A DNA stretch of 64,000 bases, taken from NCBI RefSeq assembly GCF_900187505.1, contig NZ_FYDL01000001.1, positions 393,193 through 457,192 of the forward strand, in the 5' to 3' direction. The stretch comes from Pseudomonas sp. Irchel s3h17. GTDB taxonomy: Bacteria; Pseudomonadota; Gammaproteobacteria; Pseudomonadales; Pseudomonadaceae. The notes under the pieces are model-generated. The model ran no database searches, was not told where the DNA came from, and saw only the letters and a program-made list of their open reading frames with translations. The translations under genes were made by a program, and so were the position numbers. Each line of letters starts with the position of its first letter. Positions within the stretch are counted from its first letter, which is position 1. Shown here in pieces: positions 45,252 through 53,442 of this stretch.

Positions 45252-46266
45252 GTTTGTCTTCCGTGATTGCCTGAGTATCAATCGTAATCAATTCCCCACC
45301 TTTAGCCTTAGGCTCGCGAGTGACTGTCATCCCAGCATCGTCTGGGTACAGAACTGTGACGCCTTCGGTGGTTCGGATCCTACGCATTGGAGGCCGCCCT
45401 AGGATTGCTTGATCGGAAGGAAACACCAAATTTTCAATTCTAGCGGAACGAATTTTTCGGCGTGTTGCATTCTGCAATCTTGTAATTACCTTTTCATCGG
45501 TAGGGTTTCCCGCTGCCAACAGGACAGCATCAATGATCGCATCTTCATTGATTTCTCGACGTTGAGCTAAGGAATTTTTGGCTACGGAAAAAGCTCTTGG
45601 AACTGTATCTCCCAAGTCGGCTTTACAAGAAGTTAAGGTTTCGCGTAACAGACTAACGACCTTAGTATTAAGCTCTTGATCAGACATACTACGGACCACA
45701 TCGAGAAAGTTGGCAAAGTAATCAACGATCTCAGGAGCTTTTTTCATTCTATCTCGGGCGGACACTAGGGTTTCCGCTACACCGTTTACAACCCTCACCA
45801 AGGAGGACTTCTGAATAGCTTTCTTATCAGCGACAAATGCATGAACAATGCGTCGAAGCAGGCCGCCGTCTTCCGCAGGGGCCTGCTCTATAGCCTCGCT
45901 GTAGTCATATTTGATCATGCTATAGAGTTTCGTACTCTCATCACCACCGGACAACTCGAAGATAAATAATGCACCGTCGCGGCTGCTATTAACGTGCCAA
46001 CGAGAAAAAGTAGCGGAGAGACTCTGAGTTCCTCTCTCAAAATTTTCGGCTCCCGTAGCAATTTTTTCTAGTTGAGCCTTGGTAGCTGACGTCTCCCTGA
46101 AGCTATAGATTGCATCCGCATCGGTATCGAGTATTCGTGCGATGAAAAACTCTTCATGCTCGACTTGGCGTACGGACTCCGGGGTAAATTCTTCTCCACC
46201 GACTACGTGCAGGATCATATTTGTGATCCTCAGGTCAGCCGTCTCTCCATCTGTAAAGAAACCCAC
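45229..46266 (-). CDS. NA37 (NdpA/YejK)-like nucleoid-associated protein
   Basis: This 345-residue protein matches the general layout of the 37-kDa nucleoid-associated family, including ITNMILHVVGGEEF near the start and the central ALFIFELSGGDESTKLYSMIKYDY. Chromosomal NA37 proteins bind DNA. This copy sits in an island with a membrane partner, so it may sense phage DNA or damaged nucleoid. I chose the GTG at 46266 because AGGGAG lies 6 bases upstream; a TTG at 46287 is in frame. Confidence 0.55.
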   Translation of the reverse strand: MGFFTDGETADLRITNMILHVVGGEEFTPESVRQVEHEEFFIARILDTDADAIYSFRETSATKAQLEKIATGAENFERGTQSLSATFSRWHVNSSRDGALFIFELSGGDESTKLYSMIKYDYSEAIEQAPAEDGGLLRRIVHAFVADKKAIQKSSLVRVVNGVAETLVSARDRMKKAPEIVDYFANFLDVVRSMSDQELNTKVVSLLRETLTSCKADLGDTVPRAFSVAKNSLAQRREINEDAIIDAVLLAAGNPTDEKVITRLQNATRRKIRSARIENLVFPSDQAILGRPPMRRIRTTEGVTVLYPDDAGMTVTREPKAKGGELITIDTQAITEDKLVSDNPR

Positions 46267-46537
46267 CGCTCTCTCCCTAACTCGCAAATATCTTGTTGGA
46301 CGGGCGTGATCCCAGTCCTAGACACCTCTGCAATTGGGCAATTACTCGGTGTAAAGGATCAAGATATTAGTCACGAATTGTCAGCATACGGTTGCCCCTT
46401 GGCAATGGCAATTAGCCTTGTCTGAATGAGCACAGGGAAATTGAGATTGAGGCGCGGTCTCCAGTTCCTACTCTGAGTAACGGGATGTGTAAATCCCCCC
46501 ACGTTTTTTTTGACAGCTTTGAACGTCTGCTATTGGC

Positions 46538-46550
46538 TGTGGATTCAACC
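46538..46550 (+). repeat. Dispersed repeat TGTGGATTCAACC, copy 2
   Basis: This copy is preceded by GTCTGCTATTGGC, which matches (as TGTCTGCTTTTAGC) the flank of copy 3, so the repeat unit is at least 28 bases long. Confidence 0.6.
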
Positions 46551-46587
46551 TGTCATCACTCTGACCACAGGTGCTCCCATCGTTAGC

Positions 46588-46623
46588 AGTTGCGGAACAC
46601 TGCCCGAAAATTGCGGAACACTT
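46588..46623 (+). repeat. Two direct GTTGCGGAAC-type repeats left of the tRNA-Cys fragment
   Basis: AGTTGCGGAACACTG (46588-46602) and AATTGCGGAACACTT (46609-46623) are spaced 21 bases apart. With two further copies right of the tRNA fragment they look like integrase arm-type or excisionase sites. Confidence 0.5.
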
Positions 46624-46642
46624 CACTTTCCTGAAGGCAATA

Positions 46643-46677
46643 AAAAACCCCGTAACTCATTGAGCTACGGGGTTTTT
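46643..46677. terminator. Bidirectional rho-independent terminator
   Basis: AAAAACCCCGTA pairs with TACGGGGTTTTT across an 11-base loop, with A- and T-runs on the two sides. It lies just downstream of the tRNA-Cys 3' end on the minus strand and is the natural terminator of that tRNA gene. Confidence 0.9.
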
Positions 46678-46682
46678 AAGAG

Positions 46683-46729
46683 TGGAGGCCGAGGTCGGAA
46701 TCGAACCGGCGTAGGTGGATTTGCAATCC
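46683..46729 (-). tRNA. tRNA-Cys 3' half (GCA), integration-site fragment
   Basis: Read on the minus strand, these 47 bases run from the anticodon loop (TTGCAAA, anticodon GCA) through the variable and T arms (GGTTCGATTCC) and the acceptor strand to an encoded CCA. The D arm and 5' acceptor strand are absent, so it is not a functional gene. Such fragments are left when an element integrates at a tRNA 3' end. The intact tRNA-Cys should mark the other end of the element. Confidence 0.8.
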
Positions 46730-46768
46730 ATGAATATTTTCAATTATTACAACAACTTAGAGGACTTT

Positions 46769-46845
46769 CAGTTCCGCAACTTCATATCCTCTGACTGCCT
46801 ATAACCCAAGCGGGCTGCGGGGTGTAGTTTCAGTTGCGGAACTGA
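46769..46845. repeat. Two inverted GTTGCGGAAC-type repeats right of the tRNA-Cys fragment
   Basis: CAGTTCCGCAACTTC (46769-46783) is inverted relative to CAGTTGCGGAACTGA (46831-46845). Copies on both sides of the tRNA core resemble the P and P' arms of an attachment site. Confidence 0.5.
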
Positions 46846-46924
46846 TTCCCCCCCTCCTCCGGTGTCCTGCCGACCGAACACCACCCCTCCTGCCTACACA
46901 GAATCTAGTGTGTTGCATCGACCA

Positions 46925-46937
46925 GTTGAATCCACAG
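46925..46937 (-). repeat. Dispersed repeat TGTGGATTCAAC, copy 3 (inverted)
   Basis: The plus strand reads GTTGAATCCACAG. The copy lies in the 352-base gap between the tRNA fragment and the orotate cluster, where I see no gene. Codons of short frames there are unlike coding DNA. Confidence 0.55.
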
Positions 46938-47081
46938 CTAAAAGCAGACATGCCGCTATCCCGCACAAATAGCCCGGCTAATCAGCCCCGGCTTTTTCGT
47001 GGCGCTCTGAAACATCCGCGGATTCCGCCCTTGGCCGTCATTGCGATGACTTCCAACTCAAAAAGCCGATTCCTTACCAAC

Positions 47082-47411
47082 TCAAACTAATCCCCGACTC
47101 CCTGCATAAGCCACCACCACCTCATTTAAGGCCGTACTCAGCACACGTGCATCCCGACTCTTGAGCGCTGCTTCAAGGCTGTCCATGTACCCGAGCAATT
47201 GAGCCTTTACCTGATGGGCAAATTCCGGACTCACTTCCTGGTCTTCATAAAACAACACGTACGCGCGACAGAACTCGCCGATCACGAAACACATCGCCGC
47301 GTGTTCGGGAACGCTACGAATGATCTGCTCGCATTGCACTCGCACACGCTTGAAGGCATCGGTGCCGGGCAAGGCCTGGCGAAACTCCTGGACGGCGCTG
47401 GAAAAATTCAT
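47082..47411 (-). CDS. Small conserved-looking protein, last gene of the orotate operon
   Basis: This 109-residue, mostly helical protein starts MNFSSAVQEFRQALPG with AAAGGAG 6 bases upstream of the ATG. It lies 20 bases after the dihydroorotase stop on the same strand and is therefore the fifth gene of that operon. I do not recognise the family; it has no signal peptide, membrane segment or metal motif. Confidence 0.7.
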   Translation of the reverse strand: MNFSSAVQEFRQALPGTDAFKRVRVQCEQIIRSVPEHAAMCFVIGEFCRAYVLFYEDQEVSPEFAHQVKAQLLGYMDSLEAALKSRDARVLSTALNEVVVAYAGSRGLV

Positions 47412-47431
47412 GGCTGACTCCTTTGACGTGA

Positions 47432-48778
47432 TTAACGATCGAATGAAAGGCGCTGGCCGTGCAGGCCCGACAGAATTGCCGTGCCATCCCACACCCGTTG
47501 CCCGTTGACGAAGGTACTGACGATGCTCGATGAAAAGGTGTTGCCCTCGAACGGACTCCAACCGCATTTGGACAAGACATCCGTGCGCCGCACGGTGTGC
47601 TGTCGGCGTGGATCGACCAGTACCAGGTCGGCGGCATAACCTTCGCGCAAGAAGCCGCGACCGCTCACTTCGAACAACCTGGCCGGGGCATGACTGATGG
47701 CCTCGACCACCCGTTCCAGCGTCAACTCACCGGCGAACACCCGCTCCAGCGCCGCTTGCAGGGCGAACTGCACCAGCGGCATACCTGATGGAGCTTTCTG
47801 ATAACGGGCGTTTTTCTCTTCGAGCAGATGTGGCGCATGGTCGGTGGCCAGCACGTCGATGCGACCTTCAGCCAACGCCCGGACAATAGCCAATCGATCA
47901 CGTTCGGTCTTGACCGCCGGATTGCACTTGAGCCACATCCCCAAACGCTGGTAATCGTTATCGTTGAAGTGCAGGAAATGCACACAGGTTTCCGCGGTGA
48001 TTCGCTTGTTCGCCAACGGCCCGGGCTCGAACAGCTCTAGTTCTTCGGCAGTAGAGATGTGCAGCACATGCAGACGCGCGTTGTGTTTACGCGCTAGGGC
48101 GATGGCCAGCCGGGTCGATTTGATGCACGCCTCGCGCGAGCGAATCAGCGGGTGCAGGTACGCCGGTATGCCTTCACCGTAACTGCGCAGAGCCTTTTGT
48201 AGGTTATCTTCGATCATCGGCGAGTCTTCGCAATGGGTGATGATCGTCACCGGTGAATCGCGAAAGATCCCGTTCAATACTTCAGGATCGTCCACCAGCA
48301 TGTTGCCGGTGGACGCGCCCATGAACACCTTGACCCCCGGTGTACTCAAAGGATCGATCGCGCGAATCGCCTCCAGGTTGTCGTTGCTAGCGCCCATGTA
48401 AAAAGCGTAATTGACCACCGACGACTGGGCTGCGATCGCGTACTTGGCTTCCAGGGAGTCGCGATCCAGAGCCGGTGGCCGGGTGTTGGGCATCTCCATG
48501 AAACTGGTGATGCCGCCGGCCGCGCAAGCCCGGGATTCGCTGGCGATATCAGCCTTGTGGGTCAGGCCCGGTTCACGAAAATGCACCTGATCGTCGATCA
48601 TCCCCGGCAGCAACCACATCCCGGTGGCATCGATCACCCGCTCCCCAGCGCGGGGCTCGATGGAGGACGCGATCTGTGCGATCAGGCCGTCTTCGATGCG
48701 CAGGTCGCCGTAAAAGCGCTGACCTTCATTGACCAGCGTGGCATAGCAAATCAGCCAGGACTCAGAATGGTCAGTCAT
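47432..48778 (-). CDS. Class I dihydroorotase-like amidohydrolase
   Basis: This 448-residue cyclic amidohydrolase carries DDQVHFREPG at 62-71, the bridging lysine in GVKVFMG (Lys150) and the catalytic ATDHAPH motif. It interconverts dihydroorotate and N-carbamoyl-L-aspartate; by context it opens the ring. The usual HxH is QVH here (Gln64, His66), as I recall for a dihydroorotase subgroup. The start overlaps the hydrolase gene by four bases. Biosynthetic pyrC is normally elsewhere in Pseudomonas, so this is an extra, catabolic copy. Confidence 0.88.
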   Translation of the reverse strand: MTDHSESWLICYATLVNEGQRFYGDLRIEDGLIAQIASSIEPRAGERVIDATGMWLLPGMIDDQVHFREPGLTHKADIASESRACAAGGITSFMEMPNTRPPALDRDSLEAKYAIAAQSSVVNYAFYMGASNDNLEAIRAIDPLSTPGVKVFMGASTGNMLVDDPEVLNGIFRDSPVTIITHCEDSPMIEDNLQKALRSYGEGIPAYLHPLIRSREACIKSTRLAIALARKHNARLHVLHISTAEELELFEPGPLANKRITAETCVHFLHFNDNDYQRLGMWLKCNPAVKTERDRLAIVRALAEGRIDVLATDHAPHLLEEKNARYQKAPSGMPLVQFALQAALERVFAGELTLERVVEAISHAPARLFEVSGRGFLREGYAADLVLVDPRRQHTVRRTDVLSKCGWSPFEGNTFSSSIVSTFVNGQRVWDGTAILSGLHGQRLSFDR

Positions 48779-50031
48779 AGCGTCAGCTCCTGTGTGGTGT
48801 GGTACAGCACCTCGGTGGCTGCGATGAAATCATCCAGTTCCATCGCCTCATAAGGGTTGTGCGAACCGTGTTGGTTACGGATGAAGAGCATGGCACTGGG
48901 GATTCCGGCGTTGGCGAAAACCGCAGCGTCATGCCCTGCACCACTCGGTGTCAGGACGCCCTCCCAGCCATGCTCGCGAGTCATGCGCACAAAGGCTTCG
49001 ACCCAGGGTTCATGCATGGCCGCCGGCTGCGTATCGATGCGTTTATCAAATTCGAACCGCACCTGACGGTGTTCCTCGATCTGCCGGATTTCGGCCTGGA
49101 TCAGGGTATGGAAGGCTTCCAGCGTAGGTTGATGCAGGCTGCGGATTTCCAGGCTGAAACTGACTTCGCCGGGAATGCGCGAGACGGCATGATGAGCGGT
49201 ATTGGTGCCCAGGGTGCCGACCGTGACCACTAGATCGCGGCCGTCATCCAGCCACTCACCCCACAACCGGTCAATGCGCGCGACCAGTTCGCTGACGGCA
49301 AACACCGAGTCATGGCGGTCCTCACGGGACACCGCGCCGGAGTGGCCGTCCTCGCCAAGGCAGCGCACCAGGTTGTGCCGCAGATTACCGCGAATGCCGG
49401 GCACGATGCCGATGGCTTGGCCCATTTTCTCCAGGGACTCGGCCTGCTCAATGTGCACTTCCAGGTAACCGGCAAACTGCTTGCGATCGATCAGCCATTG
49501 CTGGCTGCGAATTGCTGCCAGGTCAGCGCCGACCGCCTGCATGGCCTCGCCCAAGGTCTTCTTGCTGAAGCGGTTGACCAGTGCCAGATCGGTAGATGTG
49601 AGCCCACCCATCAACGCTCGTGAGCCCATATAAGACTTGCCGAACCACGCGCTCTCTTCACCGCGCAGGCCCAACACGCGAATCGGACGTTGGGTCCGAA
49701 CTGCTTGCTGATCGAGTCGACACAAGCACAACAGCCCCGCGACGACACCCGCCAAACCATCATAATTCCCGCCTTGGGGCACCGAGTCCAAATGTGAGCC
49801 GATCCAGACTGCTGGCTGCCCATCGTCATCGGTCCGCTGGAAAATCACGTTGCCAGCGCGGTCGCTGTGCACCTGCAAACCGTTGTCGCGGGCGAACTTC
49901 GATAGGCAGGCAATCGCGGCGCTTTCACCAGTACCGTAGCTCTCGCGGGTGATGCCGATCTCCGGGTCACGGGACAGCTCACCGATCTCACAAAACAACC
50001 GATGTGCTTGCTGTTTCCATAGAGTGCTCAT
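48775..50031 (-). CDS. M20-family carbamoyl-amino acid hydrolase (probable N-carbamoyl-L-aspartate hydrolase)
   Basis: This 418-residue binuclear metallohydrolase belongs to the allantoate amidohydrolase / N-carbamoyl-L-amino acid hydrolase group. Metal ligands are in SHLDSVPQGGNYDG, RGEESAWFG, EVHIEQ and SHNPYE. It would cleave carbamoyl-aspartate to aspartate, CO2 and ammonia, completing orotate degradation. The ATG at 50031 overlaps the PyrD-like stop by 4 bases; the open frame further upstream belongs to no start signal. Confidence 0.87.
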   Translation of the reverse strand: MSTLWKQQAHRLFCEIGELSRDPEIGITRESYGTGESAAIACLSKFARDNGLQVHSDRAGNVIFQRTDDDGQPAVWIGSHLDSVPQGGNYDGLAGVVAGLLCLCRLDQQAVRTQRPIRVLGLRGEESAWFGKSYMGSRALMGGLTSTDLALVNRFSKKTLGEAMQAVGADLAAIRSQQWLIDRKQFAGYLEVHIEQAESLEKMGQAIGIVPGIRGNLRHNLVRCLGEDGHSGAVSREDRHDSVFAVSELVARIDRLWGEWLDDGRDLVVTVGTLGTNTAHHAVSRIPGEVSFSLEIRSLHQPTLEAFHTLIQAEIRQIEEHRQVRFEFDKRIDTQPAAMHEPWVEAFVRMTREHGWEGVLTPSGAGHDAAVFANAGIPSAMLFIRNQHGSHNPYEAMELDDFIAATEVLYHTTQELTL

Positions 50032-50963
50032 GGCAAGGCTCCAAAGGCAGCGGCGGGAGAGTCGTCGAGACTGCCGATCAGCGAACTCAAGCGACTGATG
50101 CCCTTGCGCCGACAAAACACTTCCAGTTCGTTGACCATCAGGTTCATGGTCTTGGGATGAATGAAAGTGGCAGTGCCGACCTGCACCGCGCTTGCACCGG
50201 CATAGATGAACTCCAGCGCGTCATCGGCGGTGGCAATGCCGCCGCAACCGATCACTGGAATCTGCAGGGCCTTGGCGCACTGATAAGTCAATCGCACCAT
50301 CAGTGGCTTGATCATCGCGCCGGAGATACCACCCATGAAATTGCCTAGCCGTGCCCTACCCTTTTCAATGTCGATCGACAGCCCAAGCAAGGTGTTGCCG
50401 ACCACCACTGCGTCGGCGCCTTCGTCCTGAGCGGACAACGCGATGTCAATGATCTCGCCGGCGTTTGGGGTCAGCTTGACCCACAGCGGTAGCGACGTAC
50501 TGGCGCGCATCAACTTGACCACTTGCCGCGTAGTGTCGGAGTGCATGCCAAACGACTCACCATGGGCTTCGAGGTTGGGGCACGAGATGTTCGCCTCGAT
50601 GCCGGCCACACCCGGCACGCCGCTCAGACGCGCCGCCAGGTCGGCGAAGCCTTGGGCGGTCGGCGCCGAGATACTGACAATCAGCGGCGAATCGAAGTCG
50701 CGGTAGAACGGCACCACTTTTTCGATGAACAGGTCAGCGCCTTTGCTCGGAATCCCGATGGCATTCATCATGCCGTCGGCCAGTTCGCAGACCCGTGGCA
50801 TGGGGTTGCCGGTACGTTTTTCGCTTGTAATGGTCTTAGTCACCAGGGCGCCCAGACTGTTGAAATCCAGCAGGTGAGTGAGTTCTTCGGCGAAGGTGCC
50901 GGATGCCGGCATCACCGGGTTCTTCAGGCGTAGGCCGCCGATGTTTACGCTAAGATCAATCAT
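50028..50963 (-). CDS. Class 1B dihydroorotate dehydrogenase catalytic subunit-like (PyrD/PyrDB)
   Basis: This 311-residue FMN TIM-barrel has the class 1 substrate loop MMNAIGIPSKG (66-75) and the catalytic Cys128 in NISCPN. It is paired with a PyrK-like subunit, so electrons come from or go to NAD(H). Pseudomonas makes UMP with a class 2 quinone-linked enzyme, so a 1B enzyme here fits orotate reduction for catabolism. It overlaps the PyrK-like gene by 4 bases. Confidence 0.88.
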   Translation of the reverse strand: MIDLSVNIGGLRLKNPVMPASGTFAEELTHLLDFNSLGALVTKTITSEKRTGNPMPRVCELADGMMNAIGIPSKGADLFIEKVVPFYRDFDSPLIVSISAPTAQGFADLAARLSGVPGVAGIEANISCPNLEAHGESFGMHSDTTRQVVKLMRASTSLPLWVKLTPNAGEIIDIALSAQDEGADAVVVGNTLLGLSIDIEKGRARLGNFMGGISGAMIKPLMVRLTYQCAKALQIPVIGCGGIATADDALEFIYAGASAVQVGTATFIHPKTMNLMVNELEVFCRRKGISRLSSLIGSLDDSPAAAFGALP

Positions 50964-51793
50964 TCCAGAACCTCCGCCAGGTCGAACACCGGGCCTTCCA
51001 GACACACACGTTTGCCGATTTTCAAGCCATCGACTTCGAACACATCGACGCAGCACTGGCACATGCCCAGGCCGCAGACCATTTGCTGCTCCAGGGCGAC
51101 TTGCCCGGAGAGGCCCAATTCACTCGACAAGCGTTTGAGCAAGCGAGTCAGGCGTTTGGAGCCACAGGTGAACAACGCATTGCTGCCTTGGTGGGCTATC
51201 ACCTCGCGCAACAGCACTTCAATGTTTTCCAGCGAACTACTGCCGTCTTCATCCAGGACACTGATGACTTCAGCGCCCAGAGAGGCGAAGCGCTCGCGCG
51301 ACAGCAGGCTTTTTTCGCTGCGGGCGCTGAGCACGGCGGTCAGCCTGATCCCCAAGGCATGGGCCGCTTCGGCCAACGGCGCCAGGGTCGCAAGGCCCAC
51401 GCCCCGGGCAACGATGGTCATGTGCTGCCAGTTCGGATCGAGATCGAAGCCCTTGCCCAGTGGGCCAAGAATTTCCAGGGTTTGCCATTCGCTCAGAGTT
51501 TCTAGGCCGAAGGTGCCCTTGCCGGTGACCTTGTACAGAAACTCGACCTGGCCAGTGACCGGGTCGGCCTTGTAGGTGCTCATCGGCCGGCGGAAGAAAG
51601 GTTTGTGCTCGCTTTCGCTGGGGCACAGCAGGTTAAAGAATTGCCCTGGTTGCGAATGGCACGCCGCGCCATCGGCTTGCAGGATCAGACGTTTGTATTC
51701 GTCGTTGACCCATTCGTTGGACAGCACCACCGCCAGCGTATCGTTCGGTGGAGTGACGGCGATGGCCTGGCAGCAGCTGGAAATCCCGGTCAT
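50960..51793 (-). CDS. PyrK-like electron transfer subunit (FAD, 2Fe-2S)
   Basis: This 277-residue ferredoxin-reductase-type protein has an FAD domain (RRPMSTYKAD near 70), a NAD-binding half and a C-terminal 2Fe-2S cluster site with Cys240, Cys245, Cys248 and Cys264. The spacing (4, 2, 15) is that of PyrK. It passes NADH electrons to the PyrD-like FMN. It is the first gene of the five-gene operon, with an operator-like repeat 22 bases upstream of its ATG. Confidence 0.88.
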   Translation of the reverse strand: MTGISSCCQAIAVTPPNDTLAVVLSNEWVNDEYKRLILQADGAACHSQPGQFFNLLCPSESEHKPFFRRPMSTYKADPVTGQVEFLYKVTGKGTFGLETLSEWQTLEILGPLGKGFDLDPNWQHMTIVARGVGLATLAPLAEAAHALGIRLTAVLSARSEKSLLSRERFASLGAEVISVLDEDGSSSLENIEVLLREVIAHQGSNALFTCGSKRLTRLLKRLSSELGLSGQVALEQQMVCGLGMCQCCVDVFEVDGLKIGKRVCLEGPVFDLAEVLE

Positions 51794-51814
51794 TTTGAAA
51801 GCCCTCTACGTTCT

Positions 51815-51832
51815 TGTCTAATTTTTGATACA
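51815..51832. promoter_or_regulatory. Operator repeat A, upstream of pyrK-like gene
   Basis: TGTCTAATTTTTGATACA is an imperfect palindrome, with outer TGT...ACA arms. It is identical at 16 of 18 or more positions to three other copies in this cluster, and lies 22 bases before the pyrK-like ATG. Confidence 0.75.
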
Positions 51833-51840
51833 GGCGAGTC

Positions 51841-51880
51841 AAAAGAGAAACGACGCCGCCCGTAAGCCCGGCAGCGTCGT
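51841..51880 (-). terminator. Hairpin with T-run between operators A and B
   Basis: On the minus strand ACGACGC...GCGTCGT pairs (with a second 3-bp block GCC/GGC) and is followed by TTTCTCTTTT. It may terminate the transporter transcript. Because it sits between two operator copies and before the pyrK-like gene, it could also act as a leader attenuator. Confidence 0.55.
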
Positions 51881-51928
51881 GGTTTTCTACTTCATTTCTG
51901 GGTTGACTCTACGCCTTTGAATAGAAGC

Positions 51929-51946
51929 CGTCTAATTTTTGATACA
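51929..51946. promoter_or_regulatory. Operator repeat B
   Basis: CGTCTAATTTTTGATACA lies 135 bases before the pyrK-like ATG. It differs from copy A only at the first base. Confidence 0.75.
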
Positions 51947-51990
51947 TTATTTTCAATATTTTTAAAACACTAACGGTTCGATCAAAATGC

Positions 51991-53259
51991 TTACTTTTGC
52001 TGCGCTGACAGTGGGCTCGCCAACCCCGCTTCACCGCTGTCGCCCTGACTGCGCGGTAGCAGGAACAGTGTGGCGGCCATGGCCAACAGATAGATTGAGG
52101 CCAGCAGCATAATTGCCGCCGAGAATGAATACGCCACGGCGATCGCTCCTACTACCAGTGGACCGAACCCTCCGACGCCGCGTCCGACGTTAAACAGTAC
52201 GTTTTGCGCGGTGGCCCGGACTTGGGCGGGATAAAGATCGGAGATCAACGCTCCATATCCACCGATCATGCCGTTAACGAAGATGCCCATCACCACACCC
52301 ACAAACAGCATGCTGATCGGGTCTGTCAGGTTGGCATAAATCAACACCATCCCTGCCGCACTGGCCTGATACAGCAAAAAGATCCGCCAGCGACCGAAGC
52401 GGTCGGCGAGTTGCCCAAACAGCCAGATGCCGAAGGCCATTCCCACTACCGTGGCGGCGGTCCAGGTGCCGGATGCGGCCAGTGAAAAGCCGAACTGGCG
52501 CGACAGGTAACTGGGCATCCAGATCATAATTCCGTAGTAACCGAAGTTCTGCACCGAGGTCAGCACCATCACGCCAATACTGGCCTTGGTGGTCGGTACA
52601 TCCTTGAACAGTTGACCGAAGCGCTGAGTAAAGGAGATCTGATTGACGGTGGCTTTGACGAACTCCTCTGGCTCACCCATGGTGTGGCGAATAACAAAGG
52701 ACAGCAGCGCCGGCACCAGACCAACCAGGAACATTCCGCGCCAGCCGATATGCGGCAACAGCAACGGCGTCAACAGCGCCGCAGCCAGCACCCCGGCCTG
52801 CCAACCCATGCCGACGTAGGACGATGCGCGGTTACGCTTGTTGGCCGGCCAAGTTTCAGCGATCAATGCCATGCCGATGCCGAACTCGCCGCCCAGGCCA
52901 AACCCAGCCAGGGTGCGATAAGTCAGCAAATCCCAATAACCTTGCGCCAGCGCACAAAGGCCGGTGAAGATTGAGAACACCAGAATGCATACGCTGAGCA
53001 TTTTGACTCGACCGTAACGGTCGCTGAGTTGGCCGAATATCAGGCCGCCGGCTACGGCGCCGAGCAAGGTCCAGGTCACTAGTGAACCGGCCTCGGAGGT
53101 GGTCAGCCCCAGGCCGAGGGTGATGGCCGGCAACATGAAGCCGAGGATCAGCAAATCGAAGCCATCCATGGCATAGCCGGTGACGCTGGCGATCAACGCC
53201 TTGCGTGGTGAAGCATCCGCCTTGGCGGCGCTTGAGTCGTTGTGAGTTTTCACAATCAT
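51991..53259 (-). CDS. MFS transporter (AAHS-like), probable orotate importer
   Basis: This 422-residue inner-membrane protein has 12 hydrophobic segments, with GQLSDRYGRVKML in the loop between helices 2 and 3 and GQLADRFGRWRIF in the matching second-half loop. MDGFDLLILGFMLP is typical of aromatic-acid:H+ symporters. Operator repeat C lies 138 bases upstream. By context it imports orotate or a related pyrimidine acid. An AAGAGGT ribosome-binding site precedes the ATG. Confidence 0.87.
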   Translation of the reverse strand: MIVKTHNDSSAAKADASPRKALIASVTGYAMDGFDLLILGFMLPAITLGLGLTTSEAGSLVTWTLLGAVAGGLIFGQLSDRYGRVKMLSVCILVFSIFTGLCALAQGYWDLLTYRTLAGFGLGGEFGIGMALIAETWPANKRNRASSYVGMGWQAGVLAAALLTPLLLPHIGWRGMFLVGLVPALLSFVIRHTMGEPEEFVKATVNQISFTQRFGQLFKDVPTTKASIGVMVLTSVQNFGYYGIMIWMPSYLSRQFGFSLAASGTWTAATVVGMAFGIWLFGQLADRFGRWRIFLLYQASAAGMVLIYANLTDPISMLFVGVVMGIFVNGMIGGYGALISDLYPAQVRATAQNVLFNVGRGVGGFGPLVVGAIAVAYSFSAAIMLLASIYLLAMAATLFLLPRSQGDSGEAGLASPLSAQQK

Positions 53260-53396
53260 TACCTCTTATTGTTATCTCTGGTTGATGCGGGTGATCCGTG
53301 ATCCGGGTCAACCGCCTGACTCATCCCTGGAAGGTAACAGCACCGCCCTTCATTCGCCGAAGCGAAGTGCTGAGTCTACGAACAAACGAGACGATT

Positions 53397-53414
53397 TGTC
53401 TAATTTTTGATACG
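53397..53414. promoter_or_regulatory. Operator repeat C, upstream of the MFS gene
   Basis: TGTCTAATTTTTGATACG lies in the 183-base gap between the Tsx-like gene and the transporter gene. It differs from copy A only at the last base. Confidence 0.75.
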
Positions 53415-53442
53415 ACACAGACGAAAAAATAAGATCGCGTGC

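Noticed and set aside
46510..46794. Plus-strand open frame containing GGRGRNRTGV
   Set aside because: This peptide is the typical false translation of a tRNA 3' end; the frame runs through the terminator and the tRNA-Cys fragment.
46588..46845. GTTGCGGAAC repeats as a CRISPR array
   Set aside because: Only four short copies with irregular spacing and mixed orientation exist, and no cas genes are present; no CRISPR array was seen anywhere in the window.
50028..50963. PyrD-like gene as the housekeeping pyrD of UMP synthesis
   Set aside because: It is class 1B with a PyrK partner inside a catabolic operon; Pseudomonas biosynthesis uses the class 2 membrane enzyme.
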